Origin: Candidatus Saccharibacteria bacterium oral taxon 955
GTDB lineage: Bacteria > Patescibacteriota > Saccharimonadia > Saccharimonadales > Saccharimonadaceae
DNA length: 64,000 nt
Assembly (NCBI GenBank): GCA_010202265.1
Contig: CP047918.1
Span: forward strand, 806,001 to 870,000
Direction of reading: 5' to 3'
Positions 54,052 through 63,043 of this stretch are shown here, in pieces; the stretch's first letter is position 1; each line of letters begins with the position of its first letter. Under the pieces are notes generated by a model. It saw nothing but the letters and a program-made list of their open reading frames with translations, was not told the DNA's origin and searched no databases. Made by a program: the position numbers and the translations under genes.

Positions 54052-56253
54052 CTAATCACCAGCCTGACCAGTACCCGAGACAACACCACCACCTACATTT
54101 ACACTGCCATGGAAGCCAGCGTCACCGAAGGAGAATATACCTCCGTCGCTTGCTACCATCCAGTAGCCGTTACCGGTCGAGGTTTTAATAATACTTACAA
54201 TCGGCTTATTTAATTTGATATTCCCAGTCGAACCATGGAAGCCAGCATCACCGAAGGAGAATATACCGCCGTCGCTTGCTACCATCCAGTAACCGTTACC
54301 ACTTGGCGTTGCCGCCATGCCGACGATTGGTTTGTTGAGTGTGATATTTCCCGTCGAACCATGGAAGCCAGCATCACCGAAGGAGAATATACCGCCGTCG
54401 CTTGCTACCATCCAGTAACCGTTACCACTTGGCGTTGCCGCCATGCCGACGATTGGTTTGTTGAGTGTGATATTTCCCGTCGAACCATGGAAGCCAGCAT
54501 CACCGAAGGAGAATATACCGCCGTCGCTTGCTACCATCCAGTAACCGTTACCACTTGGCGTTGCCGCCATGCCGACGATTGGTTTGTTGAGTGTGATATT
54601 TCCCGTCGAACCATGGAAGCCAGCATCACCGAAGGAGAATATACCGCCGTCGCTTGCTACCATCCAGTAACCGTTCTTGTTTGGAACTGAGGCTATATCA
54701 ACAATCGGTCGGGTAAGCGGGCTAGTCACCGAACCCTTGCATACTGCTGACCCAAAGCAGTAGACTTGACCGGTTTTAGACGCCATCATATATCCCCGAC
54801 CCTTTGCTCCAGGTGGAATATGAATATTCTGCCTTAGTGGTGGTGGTGTTACGTTACCAGTTAGCCTATCGTCGCCATGAAACATCGGCCAACCAGCGTT
54901 ACCAAGTCGCGCCTCAACAGCTGTAGAAAACTCATATCGATCAACTATACCGGTACCATTTGGTCGGGTTCCAGCTATCACTATATCTAGCTTCCCGTTG
55001 CCATCAATATCACCTATATACGGGCTATTCTGATACGATGCCACGCCTTGTCGTATACCCCAGAGCAGTCCACCGCCGTTACCGCTATAGGCAAACACAC
55101 CACCCCCGGTTGGCACGAGTATATCCTGTCGGCCATCGTTATTTAGGTCTGCCAAACTGACTTGTCCTAGCACTATACCACCAGCACTCGATCGTGGAAA
55201 ACCAGGCACCATTGCACCGTTGCCTTTGATGGCCCATATTTTTCCTGCTTGAGGCCCCTGCCAAGTTCCTATCACGATATCACGCACACCATCACCATCG
55301 ACGTCACCTAGAGCAGGAGAAGCGAGCGTTTGCGCACCGAGATCCTTTGACCACTTTAGTTGCCCAGTCCTTAGATTGAGAACGAATATCTTAGTTGAGT
55401 CTCTCGCCCCACCCGGCTGACTCGCCCAATAGTTGCCAGTACCAAAAATAACCTCAGAAACACCGTCGCCGTCAATATCACCGACAACTGGAGATGAACG
55501 AACCATTTCATCTACTCTATACTCCCAAATCACAGAACCTTCTCCGGTGACAGTGCGAACCATTCCACCTCTATGATCTACAACACCGCCAGGAGTTGAG
55601 TCGCCGCCCATAATGATATCGGTTACTCCGTCACCGTTTGCATCAGCAAGGGCTGGCGTAGCAAACTGGGTGTCGTCCCAGTACATTGGCCAACCTACAT
55701 TTTGGTTGCCGTCTGGGTTGATTGACCAAGAACGAAGACCGAGCGTTCCAAACGCAATATCTGGCTGGTTGTTATTGTTTGTGTCGCCAATCACAGGCGA
55801 GGACTGAACGCCTGATATACAGTTTATTGAGCCATCAAACGTTGGTGTATACCTCTTTATACTACCGTTGATGGCAAACCGATACATACCACCGCCGCTG
55901 CAGTGATCGGTGTCCGACGTTCCTGATCCGATAAAAATATCTAACTTACCGTCTCCGTCAACATCAGCGCTACTCGCCGATGAGTTAATTGGACGGACGG
56001 TTGGTTGGGGCCAATTGGGTGTATAATTACCCGTGTCACCGTTTAGGATATAAACTTGACCGTTGTGTGCCCCAAAAATAATATCTTTTGATCCACCGTC
56101 AAAATTTATTGGCATAGGAGAAGACTCTCGTATAACAGCTCCTGGCAAATCACGAGACCACTTAAGGCTGGGCGCTGCCGCCGACACGTGATTGCTAGTA
56201 AGTAGCGACAAAGCACCCATCAGTCCAACTGCTAGTGATATTTTTCGTATCAT
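54052..56253 (-). CDS. Secreted FG-GAP/VCBS beta-propeller protein with tandem 42-residue repeats
   Basis: 733 aa from ATG 56253 (GAGGGG site; a GTG at 56259 is less likely). Signal peptide (about 1-26). Residues 30-480 hold FG-GAP/VCBS-type repeats (ADVDGDGKLDIFIGSG, GDIDGDGVSEVIFG), a calcium-binding seven-bladed-type propeller. From about 520 to the end five copies of a 42-residue repeat occur: GYWMVASDGGIFSFGDAGFH and onward. The same repeat is common in secreted actinobacterial proteins. Probably a surface adhesin or scaffold. No anchoring motif is seen. Confidence 0.85.
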   Translation of the reverse strand: MIRKISLAVGLMGALSLLTSNHVSAAAPSLKWSRDLPGAVIRESSPMPINFDGGSKDIIFGAHNGQVYILNGDTGNYTPNWPQPTVRPINSSASSADVDGDGKLDIFIGSGTSDTDHCSGGGMYRFAINGSIKRYTPTFDGSINCISGVQSSPVIGDTNNNNQPDIAFGTLGLRSWSINPDGNQNVGWPMYWDDTQFATPALADANGDGVTDIIMGGDSTPGGVVDHRGGMVRTVTGEGSVIWEYRVDEMVRSSPVVGDIDGDGVSEVIFGTGNYWASQPGGARDSTKIFVLNLRTGQLKWSKDLGAQTLASPALGDVDGDGVRDIVIGTWQGPQAGKIWAIKGNGAMVPGFPRSSAGGIVLGQVSLADLNNDGRQDILVPTGGGVFAYSGNGGGLLWGIRQGVASYQNSPYIGDIDGNGKLDIVIAGTRPNGTGIVDRYEFSTAVEARLGNAGWPMFHGDDRLTGNVTPPPLRQNIHIPPGAKGRGYMMASKTGQVYCFGSAVCKGSVTSPLTRPIVDIASVPNKNGYWMVASDGGIFSFGDAGFHGSTGNITLNKPIVGMAATPSGNGYWMVASDGGIFSFGDAGFHGSTGNITLNKPIVGMAATPSGNGYWMVASDGGIFSFGDAGFHGSTGNITLNKPIVGMAATPSGNGYWMVASDGGIFSFGDAGFHGSTGNIKLNKPIVSIIKTSTGNGYWMVASDGGIFSFGDAGFHGSVNVGGGVVSGTGQAGD
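54109..54690. repeat. 126-bp coding tandem repeat, five units
   Basis: Unit starts at 54109, 54235, 54361, 54487 and 54613 (the last partial). The three units from 54235 to 54612 appear base-for-base identical; the outer two differ. It encodes the 42-residue repeats of the propeller protein. Identity at the DNA level implies recent expansion or gene conversion. Confidence 0.9.
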
Positions 56254-56354
56254 GACCACCCCTCACTGAAATAATTAGTTAGAAAACCCCTTTTGATGGC
56301 CGAGAGACCATCAGTATACACCTCAGACACAGACCCCAGTGCCCCTTCTTTCAT
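56250..56354 (-). CDS. Possible 34-residue small ORF translationally coupled to the propeller gene
   Basis: ATG 56354 has an AGGGG site six bases upstream. The frame encodes MKEGALGSVSEVYTDGLSAI and onward, and stops at TGA 56252-56250, overlapping the downstream ATG (ATGA). A GATGGTC/GGCCATC hairpin lies within. It could be a leader peptide or a short regulator. No homologue recognised; chance is possible. Confidence 0.35.
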   Translation of the reverse strand: MKEGALGSVSEVYTDGLSAIKRGFLTNYFSEGWS

Positions 56355-56407
56355 AATAGACCCCTATTTCTTGTGTTTTCTTAATTATATCTAACTATAC
56401 TGTAAAT

Positions 56408-57586
56408 ATGTATACTAGACTACAGACTATGGCTAAATTGCGTGTTCTATTTGAAGCTGGTCCGATGGTAGATAAACACAAAACTGGTGTTGGTTATTTT
56501 GTCGACTACCTAGTCCAGTCACTCGCTAAAACTGATAGTGTTGATCTCACTGGGTATTATTTTGATTTTCTCGGAAAAAATAAAACACCTACGCCAACCC
56601 TAAAAAATACTCGTTTTGAAAGAATCTCTCTAATCCCGGGAAAGACCCTTTCGGTAACTCGTCGGCTAGGCTGGCAGCCTCCTCTTAGTTTTTTTACAAA
56701 AACCAGTAATTATCACGTGACGCTTTTTACTAATTATGTCTCTCTCCCAACTTCACCATATTCAAAAGTCGCCTTGATTGTATACGACCTAGGGTTCATA
56801 GACCACCCAGACTTTACCGAGCAAAAGAATCTTGCCTACCTAGAGTCATTTTCAACCAAATCTATTCAATCCGCTGACCTGATTATTACAATTTCAGAGT
56901 TTACAAAAAAACGAATTAAGGAATTATTCCCGTCCATAACCTGCCCTATAGTTGTTACGCCGATCCCTCCAGTGTCACCCCCTCCTTATCCCGTAGAGAA
57001 AGAGCCGTCGATACTCAAAAAATTTTCGCTCACTAAACATAAATACATTCTCTATCTCGGTACAATCGAACCCAGAAAAAATCTAAAAAATCTAATCATC
57101 GCCTATTCTCATTTGCCAGAAAAAATTAGGTCCACTCACCCTCTCGTTCTCGCTGGAGGCAAAGGCTGGAAAGATGAAGAGATTCGTCAGGCTATATCAG
57201 ACTATAAATCAAAAGGCTACAACATCATAACCACAGGCTACATCACCGACAAAGAAAAAGCTGTTCTATACAAAAATACCGCCTGCTTCACTCTGCCTTC
57301 ACACTACGAGGGGTTTGGCATGCCTATCCTCGAAGCTATGCAATACTCCATACCAGTTGCCATAAGTGATATCCCTGTGTTTCACGAGGTAGCAGGCCAG
57401 GCCGCCGTCTACTTCAATCAAGACGACCCCGACTCAATCGCAACCGCAATCAGTAAACTACTAGACGACGCCAAGCTTAGACAGAATCTCGCTCGACATC
57501 AGAGTAAAGAACTCGCTAAATACAGCTGGAAATCAAACGCTAATCTTGTTATTAAGGCATTTCAGGCTCTCATTGACAAAAAATAG
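56408..57586 (+). CDS. GT4-family glycosyltransferase
   Basis: 392 aa. It begins KLRVLFEAGPMVDKHKTGVG after a short extension, and the donor domain has YLGTIEPRKNLKNLI, SHYEGFGMPILEAMQYSIP and ISDIPVF. This is the mannosyl/rhamnosyl GT4 subgroup close to WbpX/Y-type proteins by appearance. TATACT (56396-56401) lies six bases before ATG 56408; ATG 56429 is the other choice. It stands divergent from the propeller gene. Confidence 0.85.
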   Translation: MYTRLQTMAKLRVLFEAGPMVDKHKTGVGYFVDYLVQSLAKTDSVDLTGYYFDFLGKNKTPTPTLKNTRFERISLIPGKTLSVTRRLGWQPPLSFFTKTSNYHVTLFTNYVSLPTSPYSKVALIVYDLGFIDHPDFTEQKNLAYLESFSTKSIQSADLIITISEFTKKRIKELFPSITCPIVVTPIPPVSPPPYPVEKEPSILKKFSLTKHKYILYLGTIEPRKNLKNLIIAYSHLPEKIRSTHPLVLAGGKGWKDEEIRQAISDYKSKGYNIITTGYITDKEKAVLYKNTACFTLPSHYEGFGMPILEAMQYSIPVAISDIPVFHEVAGQAAVYFNQDDPDSIATAISKLLDDAKLRQNLARHQSKELAKYSWKSNANLVIKAFQALIDKK

Positions 57587-57652
57587 CCCAGCCATTTGGC
57601 ACTCACTACAGTTACGCTATACTAGTAGATAGACTTTACTAATGGAGTACAT

Positions 57653-58588
57653 ATGTCCGAAAAAATTATCGTTACTGGTGTAAATGGATTTGTTGGCGAA
57701 CATGTCGTCGACACATTTAAGGAAGATGGGTTTGAGGTTGTCGGTATAGGCTCTGACAATAACCCAAACGAAAAAGTTGCCCATAAATTAGATACTTATG
57801 TGTCGTGTAACCTTCTTGATGTCGACTCAGTAAATAACATAGATCTAAATAACGCCCGTGCAATTATTCATCTCGCTGGCTTGTCTGCTGTAAGTCGATC
57901 ATTTGACCAAGCTCAACGATATATCTCTGACAATGCTGTTATGACCTACAACCTGCTAGATCATGCAAAAACTAGCAATATGCAGGGCCGCGCTATTGTT
58001 GTAAGTAGTGGCGCTCTATACGATCCAAACCAACCACTACCGATAAGCGAAGAGTCAGCTACTAGCCCAACTTCACCATACGCAATCGGTAAACTAGCCA
58101 GTGAGCATGTCGTTGATTACTTCCGTAATCGCGGTCTAGATGCTGTTATTGCTAGACCCTTTAATCATATCGGGCCGGGCCAGAAGGAAGGCTTCATCCT
58201 GCCGGATATCTACGCCCAACTATCTTCCGTTGGTAGTGGCGGTGAAATACAGGTCGGAAATCTCAATACAAGACGCGACTATACCGACGTACGTGATATC
58301 GTCGCCGGATACAAAGCCCTTGCCCTTGCCGACTCCCTCGATCACAGGCTTTACAATATCTGCTCAGGCAAGAGCCTATCGGGCAAAGACATTCTCGCAC
58401 TCGTCGAAAGAATAGGGAACTACACCGACATAAAAGTATCGATTGACCCTTCAAAAATTCGCCCATCAGACATCATGGACATATACGGCGATTCATCGAG
58501 GATCCGTAAAGAACTCGGTTGGCAGCCTCAATATGATATTGAGCAGACGATTGCTGACTTTATAGCAGACTCGTCGCGCGACAAATAA
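57653..58588 (+). CDS. rmd: SDR-type sugar-nucleotide reductase, RMD-like
   Basis: 311 aa. NAD(P) loop TGVNGFVG (8-15); SPYAIGK holds the YxxxK pair; ARPFNHIGPGQKEGFILPDI and VGNLNTRRDYTDVRDIV match GDP-6-deoxy-D-lyxo-4-hexulose reductase (RMD), which makes GDP-D-rhamnose, or the talose-forming relative. The neighbouring convergent gmd provides its substrate. Start ATG 57653 with GGAG five bases before. Exact stereochemistry of the product cannot be told from sequence. Confidence 0.8.
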   Translation: MSEKIIVTGVNGFVGEHVVDTFKEDGFEVVGIGSDNNPNEKVAHKLDTYVSCNLLDVDSVNNIDLNNARAIIHLAGLSAVSRSFDQAQRYISDNAVMTYNLLDHAKTSNMQGRAIVVSSGALYDPNQPLPISEESATSPTSPYAIGKLASEHVVDYFRNRGLDAVIARPFNHIGPGQKEGFILPDIYAQLSSVGSGGEIQVGNLNTRRDYTDVRDIVAGYKALALADSLDHRLYNICSGKSLSGKDILALVERIGNYTDIKVSIDPSKIRPSDIMDIYGDSSRIRKELGWQPQYDIEQTIADFIADSSRDK

Positions 58589-58601
58589 AGCCTCATAACC
58601 A

Positions 58602-58638
58602 AATAAATAAGGACACCTGCTGGTGCCCCTATTTATTG
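58602..58638. terminator. Bidirectional terminator between rmd and gmd
   Basis: AATAAATA plus GG-CACC pairs with GGTG-CC plus TATTTATT around a TGCT loop; A-rich and T-rich flanks suit both convergent genes. Confidence 0.75.
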
Positions 58639-58650
58639 TTAGTAATCGAA

Positions 58651-59691
58651 TTACCCTTCGCGCTCTAGATCGTGTTCAACCATCAACTTAACAAGTCCAG
58701 GGAAGTCTACTTGACGCTCCCAACCAAGCTCTTTTTCAGCTCGTGATGGATCACCGAGGAGTAGATCTACCTCTGCAGGGCGGTAAAAATCAGGGTTGAT
58801 CTTGATACGAACAACACCGTTCTGATCAACACCCTCTTCATTTTCGCCTTCACCACGCCAAGTTAATTCCATCCCCACTTCCTTAAAGGCGAGTTCACAA
58901 AATTCACGAATTGAGTGTGTCTCACCTGTTGCAAGAACGTAGTCATTTGGCGTATCCTGCTGAAGCATCCGCCACATTCCTTCTACGTAATCACCCGCAT
59001 ATCCCCAATCACGCATCGCATCTAGATTACCAAGCTCGATATACTCCTGCTTACCGTGCTTGATGCGAGCTACCGCCTGGCTGATCTTCCTTGTCACAAA
59101 CTCAGGACCGCGTCGCTCGCCTTCGTGATTAAACAAGATACCACTAACCGCAAACATATCGTAGCTTTCGCGGTAGTTCTTTGTTATCCAGTAGCCATAA
59201 AGCTTAGCGACACCGTATGGACTACGCGGGTGAAAGGCTGAGCTCTCGTTATAGCCCGCCTCTGGACGGTTGTAGGCCGTACCGCCGAACATCTCTGACG
59301 TCGACGCCTGATAGAAGCGGGTTGTTTTTTCGAGACCCGCCATTCGAATCGCCTCAAGCACTGACAAGACAGCCTTGCCAGTAACATCAGCCGTCATCAA
59401 TGGGTTTCGGAACGAATAACCAACGTGGCTAATTGCTGCTAGGTTATAGACTTCATCAGGCTTTATCTCCTGGATCGCCTTTGTCATCGCCGAGATATCC
59501 GTCAAATCTGCTAGTACAATTTTGACATACGGAAACTCTTTGGTAACCTCCTGATAACGTGGGTGGCTAGCTTCAAGCTGTCCGCGAAGCGTACCATACA
59601 CCTCATAGCCTTTTTCGTGAAGAAGCTTCGCAAGATGCCCAGCATCCTGTCCCGCAATACCTGTAATAAGTGCACGTTTTACTTCTGACAT
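58651..59691 (-). CDS. gmd: GDP-mannose 4,6-dehydratase
   Basis: 346 aa. ALITGIAGQDAGHLAKLLHE is the GMD cofactor loop, then NLAAISHVGYSF, the Ser/Thr and Glu of STSEMFGG, the YxxxK pair in SPYGVAKLYGYW, and RDWGYAGDYVEGMW. It converts GDP-mannose to GDP-4-keto-6-deoxy-D-mannose, the branch point for the RMD-like reductase and the ColD-like dehydratase in this window. The ribosome-binding site AGAGGAGAG precedes ATG 59691. Confidence 0.95.
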   Translation of the reverse strand: MSEVKRALITGIAGQDAGHLAKLLHEKGYEVYGTLRGQLEASHPRYQEVTKEFPYVKIVLADLTDISAMTKAIQEIKPDEVYNLAAISHVGYSFRNPLMTADVTGKAVLSVLEAIRMAGLEKTTRFYQASTSEMFGGTAYNRPEAGYNESSAFHPRSPYGVAKLYGYWITKNYRESYDMFAVSGILFNHEGERRGPEFVTRKISQAVARIKHGKQEYIELGNLDAMRDWGYAGDYVEGMWRMLQQDTPNDYVLATGETHSIREFCELAFKEVGMELTWRGEGENEEGVDQNGVVRIKINPDFYRPAEVDLLLGDPSRAEKELGWERQVDFPGLVKLMVEHDLEREG

Positions 59692-59778
59692 ATCTCTCCT
59701 CTAAATTATGCGCTTAATCTGACACTCATTATACACTGTTATGGCACTGCTTTTAACTTAAGCTACAATATAATATGC

Positions 59779-60840
59779 ATGAAACTTCTCGAGTACGAAG
59801 CAAAGCGCATTTTACGTAAATACGACATTCTAACACCAACAGAGGTGGCACTTGTTTCACCTGGTGAAAAATATAAAATAGACCCTCCCCATCCGCTAGT
59901 CGTAAAATCTCAAGTTCCAATTGGAGGGCGAGGCAAAGCGGGAGGAGTTTTACTCGCAAAAGATAGACCTAGTCTAGAAGAAGCGATAAACAAAATCGCT
60001 AACACTAGAATTCAAAATTACCTACCAAACAAGATTCTGATCGAAAAAGCCCTGGATATAGATCGCGAACTCTATCTATCGCTCACCATCAACAGCACCA
60101 CCGTAGCGATAGATGTTCTCGCACATCCTAGCGGTGGAGTTGAAGTGGAGGCTCAAGATAATTTTTCTACCCTAAATACCGATGGACCATTTAGTGTCAT
60201 AGGTGAATCTCTAGCGGAAATATACCATCTCGAGAGTCATGCTTTTGCCCTAGCCGAACTTATAGAAAATCTCTATCGGTGTTTCATCAACAATGACATG
60301 ACCCTACTAGAGATAAATCCACTTATTCTAACCAAGCAAGGCAATCTAGTCGCGGGTGACTGCAAGGTAACACTCGACGACAATGCGCTATTTCGTCACC
60401 CCGACTGGAATTTTGAAGATAAGCCAGCTAACAAAAACTTTGTATATCTCGACCCAGAAGGCAAAGTGGCTACAATTGCCAACGGCGCCGGCCTAGCGAT
60501 GGCAACGGTTGACGCCATAAAATCCGCCAACCTATCACCAGCTAACTTCCTCGATCTAGGAGGCAAGACGACGACTGACGATGTCATCAAAAGCTTATCT
60601 CTAGTTACACAGCTTCCGAATATAGAAGCGATTATCGTCAATGTTTTCGGTGGAATAGTGCGTTGTGATGACGTCGCTAGCGCTATCATCCAAGCCAAAA
60701 AACACTTCGAATATCTCCCAAAGCTATATGTCCGCCTCAGTGGAACTGGTAGTAAAGAGGCTTTTGCTATACTTGATGACGAAGATTTAGTTCTATGCCC
60801 CAACCTATCAGTGTGTATCCAAGGAATCCAGCATGGATAA
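59779..60840 (+). CDS. sucC: Succinate-CoA ligase (ADP/GDP-forming) beta subunit
   Basis: 353 aa, somewhat shorter than the usual 385-390. ATP-grasp N-terminal domain: LLEYEAKRILRKYDI then VKSQVPIGGRGKAGGV. C-terminal CoA-ligase part: VNVFGGIVRCDDVASAII and YVRLSGTGSKEA. The metal-binding ELIENLY and LEINPLIL segments are present. With the alpha subunit (8-bp overlap) it interconverts succinyl-CoA and succinate with nucleotide phosphorylation. No other TCA-cycle gene is near. TACAAT/TATAAT boxes lie four to nine bases upstream. Confidence 0.88.
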   Translation: MKLLEYEAKRILRKYDILTPTEVALVSPGEKYKIDPPHPLVVKSQVPIGGRGKAGGVLLAKDRPSLEEAINKIANTRIQNYLPNKILIEKALDIDRELYLSLTINSTTVAIDVLAHPSGGVEVEAQDNFSTLNTDGPFSVIGESLAEIYHLESHAFALAELIENLYRCFINNDMTLLEINPLILTKQGNLVAGDCKVTLDDNALFRHPDWNFEDKPANKNFVYLDPEGKVATIANGAGLAMATVDAIKSANLSPANFLDLGGKTTTDDVIKSLSLVTQLPNIEAIIVNVFGGIVRCDDVASAIIQAKKHFEYLPKLYVRLSGTGSKEAFAILDDEDLVLCPNLSVCIQGIQHG

Positions 60841-61690
60841 GCACATATTTACTGGAAAAAATGTCATAATCCAAGGCATCACCGGCACTCAAGGGTCGTT
60901 TCATGCCCGCAACATGATTAAACATGGAACAAACATAGTTGCCGGCACATCACCAACCAAAGCTGGTACGACCATAGAAAATATACCTGTTTACAATTCA
61001 ATTTCAGCTATTAAAAAAGACATGGCGGTTGATATATCCATAATATTTGTGCCAGCCAGATACGCCAAAAAAGCAATTATCGAAGCAATCAACGCTCGCA
61101 TCTCGCTAATTATTTGCATCACCGAGCATGTTCCAGTTCACGATATGTTGCAAATATCACAACATATACAGGGAAGTGACTCTATTCTCATCGGACCAAA
61201 TTGTCCTGGCGTGCTCATTCCTGGCGTTCATTCACTCGGTATTATTCCAGCTCAGCTAGCAACTTCAGGTGACACCGCAGTCGTTAGTCGAAGTGGTACC
61301 CTCACTTATGAAGCCGTCGACCTCTTAACCAAAGCTGGCTTTGGCCAGAAATACATCATCGGTATTGGCGGAGATATGATTCGAGGAACCAGCTTTGTCG
61401 ACTGCTTAGAGATGTTTGAAAGTGACCCAGACATAAAACGGATCGTTATGATTGGTGAAATTGGTGGGACCGAAGAAATTAAGGCATCTGAATATATCAA
61501 AAACTACGTCACGAAACCGGTTTATGCCTATATCACCGGTCATAGCGCTCCAGCTGGCGTCCAGATGGGTCATGCTGGTGCAATACTCAATAACAACTTA
61601 GAATCAGCAGACACTAAAACCGCCCATCTCAAGAAATCAGGGGCAATAACAGCCAACAATATCGTCGAACTTATCAGTCTGATAAGGTAG
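60833..61690 (+). CDS. sucD: Succinate-CoA ligase alpha subunit
   Basis: 285 aa, normal length. Rossmann CoA-binding domain: NVIIQGITGTQGSFHARNM. The CoA/phosphate region GPNCPGVLIPG is intact, and SRSGTLTYEAVDLL and the phospho-histidine motif GHAGAIL (in HSAPAGVQMGHAGAIL) are present, so it should be active. Overlaps sucC. The next gene has its own TATACT box, so this is a two-gene unit. Confidence 0.92.
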   Translation: MDKHIFTGKNVIIQGITGTQGSFHARNMIKHGTNIVAGTSPTKAGTTIENIPVYNSISAIKKDMAVDISIIFVPARYAKKAIIEAINARISLIICITEHVPVHDMLQISQHIQGSDSILIGPNCPGVLIPGVHSLGIIPAQLATSGDTAVVSRSGTLTYEAVDLLTKAGFGQKYIIGIGGDMIRGTSFVDCLEMFESDPDIKRIVMIGEIGGTEEIKASEYIKNYVTKPVYAYITGHSAPAGVQMGHAGAILNNNLESADTKTAHLKKSGAITANNIVELISLIR

Positions 61691-61702
61691 TATACTAGTT
61701 GT

Positions 61703-62649
61703 ATGACGAAAAAGCTTGTTTCCATCTTGATACCAGCCTACAACGAAGAAGAGGTCCTACCCCTTCTCTTTAAGAGACTCGACACACTTGCCTCAGATAA
61801 CTACGCTTATCGTTTCGAGTTTTTATTTATAAATGACGGCAGCCGAGATCGAACTCTTGAGATAATTCAATCTCAGGCAAAAAAAGATAAGCGTATTAGC
61901 TATGTCAATTTCAGCCGAAATTTTGGCAAAGAAACAGCCATGCTTGCAGGGTTTGACTATGCCAAAGGAGATGCGGTTGTTAATATAGACGCTGACCTTC
62001 AAGATCCACCCGAGCTGATAAATGAGATGCTCAAATACTGGGAAGAAGGCTATGATGACGTTTACGCCCGTCGTCGTACGCGAGCTGGCGAAAGTTGGCT
62101 CAAAAAATTACCAGCCAAACCTATTACCGAATCCTCCAAAACTCAACTCGTATTCCAATTCAGATCGATACTGGCGACTTTCGCCTGATGAGTCGTCGAT
62201 TTGTTGATGCCCTACAGGAGTTTCGCGAATCAGAACGCTACACAAAGGGTATGTATAGCTGGGTAGGATTCAAGAAAAAGGAAATCCTCTACGACCGAGA
62301 CCCGCGAGCCGCCGGTACAACAAAATGGAATTATGCCAAACTAATCAATCTCGCTATCGATGGTATTACAAGCTTCACGACCGCACCGTTGAGAATATCC
62401 ACCTATATTGGCGCAATTGTATCAGTAGTTGCCTTTTTCTATATCGCGTACCTACTAATTCGCCCATTCTTTGGCGTACCAACCGTACCAGGCTATTCGT
62501 CAACTCTTGCTGTTATCTTGTTTCTCGGTGGAGTTCAGCTACTCAGCCTAGGCATCATCGGTGAGTACATTGGTAGAATATTTAATGAAACCAAGCGCCG
62601 ACCTCTGTATTTTGTCGAGGAATATCACGAAGCGCACCATGAAAAATAA
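61703..62649 (+). pseudogene. Membrane GT2 glycosyltransferase broken by a frameshift in an A run
   Basis: The first frame (61703-62188) has VSILIPAYNEEEVLPLLFKR, FINDGSRDRT, DADLQDPPELI and runs to SWLKK, then becomes nonsense. The second frame picks up at the same point with ITSQTYYRILQNSTRIPIQI, DTGDFRLMSRRF, and two C-terminal membrane helices to 62649. Adding one A to the AAAAAA at 62103-62108 joins them as SWLKKITSQTYY, about 315 aa, collinear with the intact paralogue at 42737. TATACT (61691-61696) is six bases before the ATG. It may be error, loss or phase variation. Confidence 0.85.
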
Positions 62650-63043
62650 GTCCCAGCTAATACGCTTTGGTCTGATTGGCGTTATCAATACTGCGCTTGA
62701 TTTTGGATTACTGTTTATACTCAAATCAGTCGGCCTAATGGCCACCACGGCAAATATATTTTCGACAAGTATCGCATTCGTGTTCAGCTTCTTTGCCAAC
62801 AAAAAATACACCTTCAGGTCATCGGGGACAAACATTGTCCGCGAAATGATCCTTTTTGTAGCCGTGACCCTATTTGGACTATGGGTACTACAAACTGGAG
62901 TTATCTGGCTCGTACTGCCCCACCTCAGTAAACTTTTAAGATCATCTGAGATGGGGCTATTAGTCACTAAACTTATCGCGACTGCCGTATCGATGACTTG
63001 GAATTACATCCTTTACGACAAGTTAGTGTTTAAAAAATCCTAG
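62639..63043 (+). CDS. GtrA-family small membrane protein
   Basis: 134 aa from ATG 62639, overlapping the preceding GT2 stop. Four membrane helices; IRFGLIGVINTALDFGLLFI and FFANKKYTF are the GtrA/DPMS_TM signature. GtrA proteins are proposed to flip polyprenyl-phosphate sugars made by GtrB-type GT2 enzymes, which is the neighbour here. If that neighbour is truly broken, the paralogue at 42737 could supply the substrate. Confidence 0.88.
   Translation: MKNKSQLIRFGLIGVINTALDFGLLFILKSVGLMATTANIFSTSIAFVFSFFANKKYTFRSSGTNIVREMILFVAVTLFGLWVLQTGVIWLVLPHLSKLLRSSEMGLLVTKLIATAVSMTWNYILYDKLVFKKS

Noticed and set aside
54235..54690. Plus-strand 151-codon open frame made of repeated segments
   Set aside because: It is the exact antisense of the 126-bp coding repeats of the propeller gene. 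Its openness is a by-product of unit length being divisible by three, and it has no ribosome-binding site or fitting domain.
54109..54690. Regular repeats suggesting a CRISPR array
   Set aside because: Units are 126 bp, contiguous without unique spacers, and lie in frame inside a protein-coding gene.
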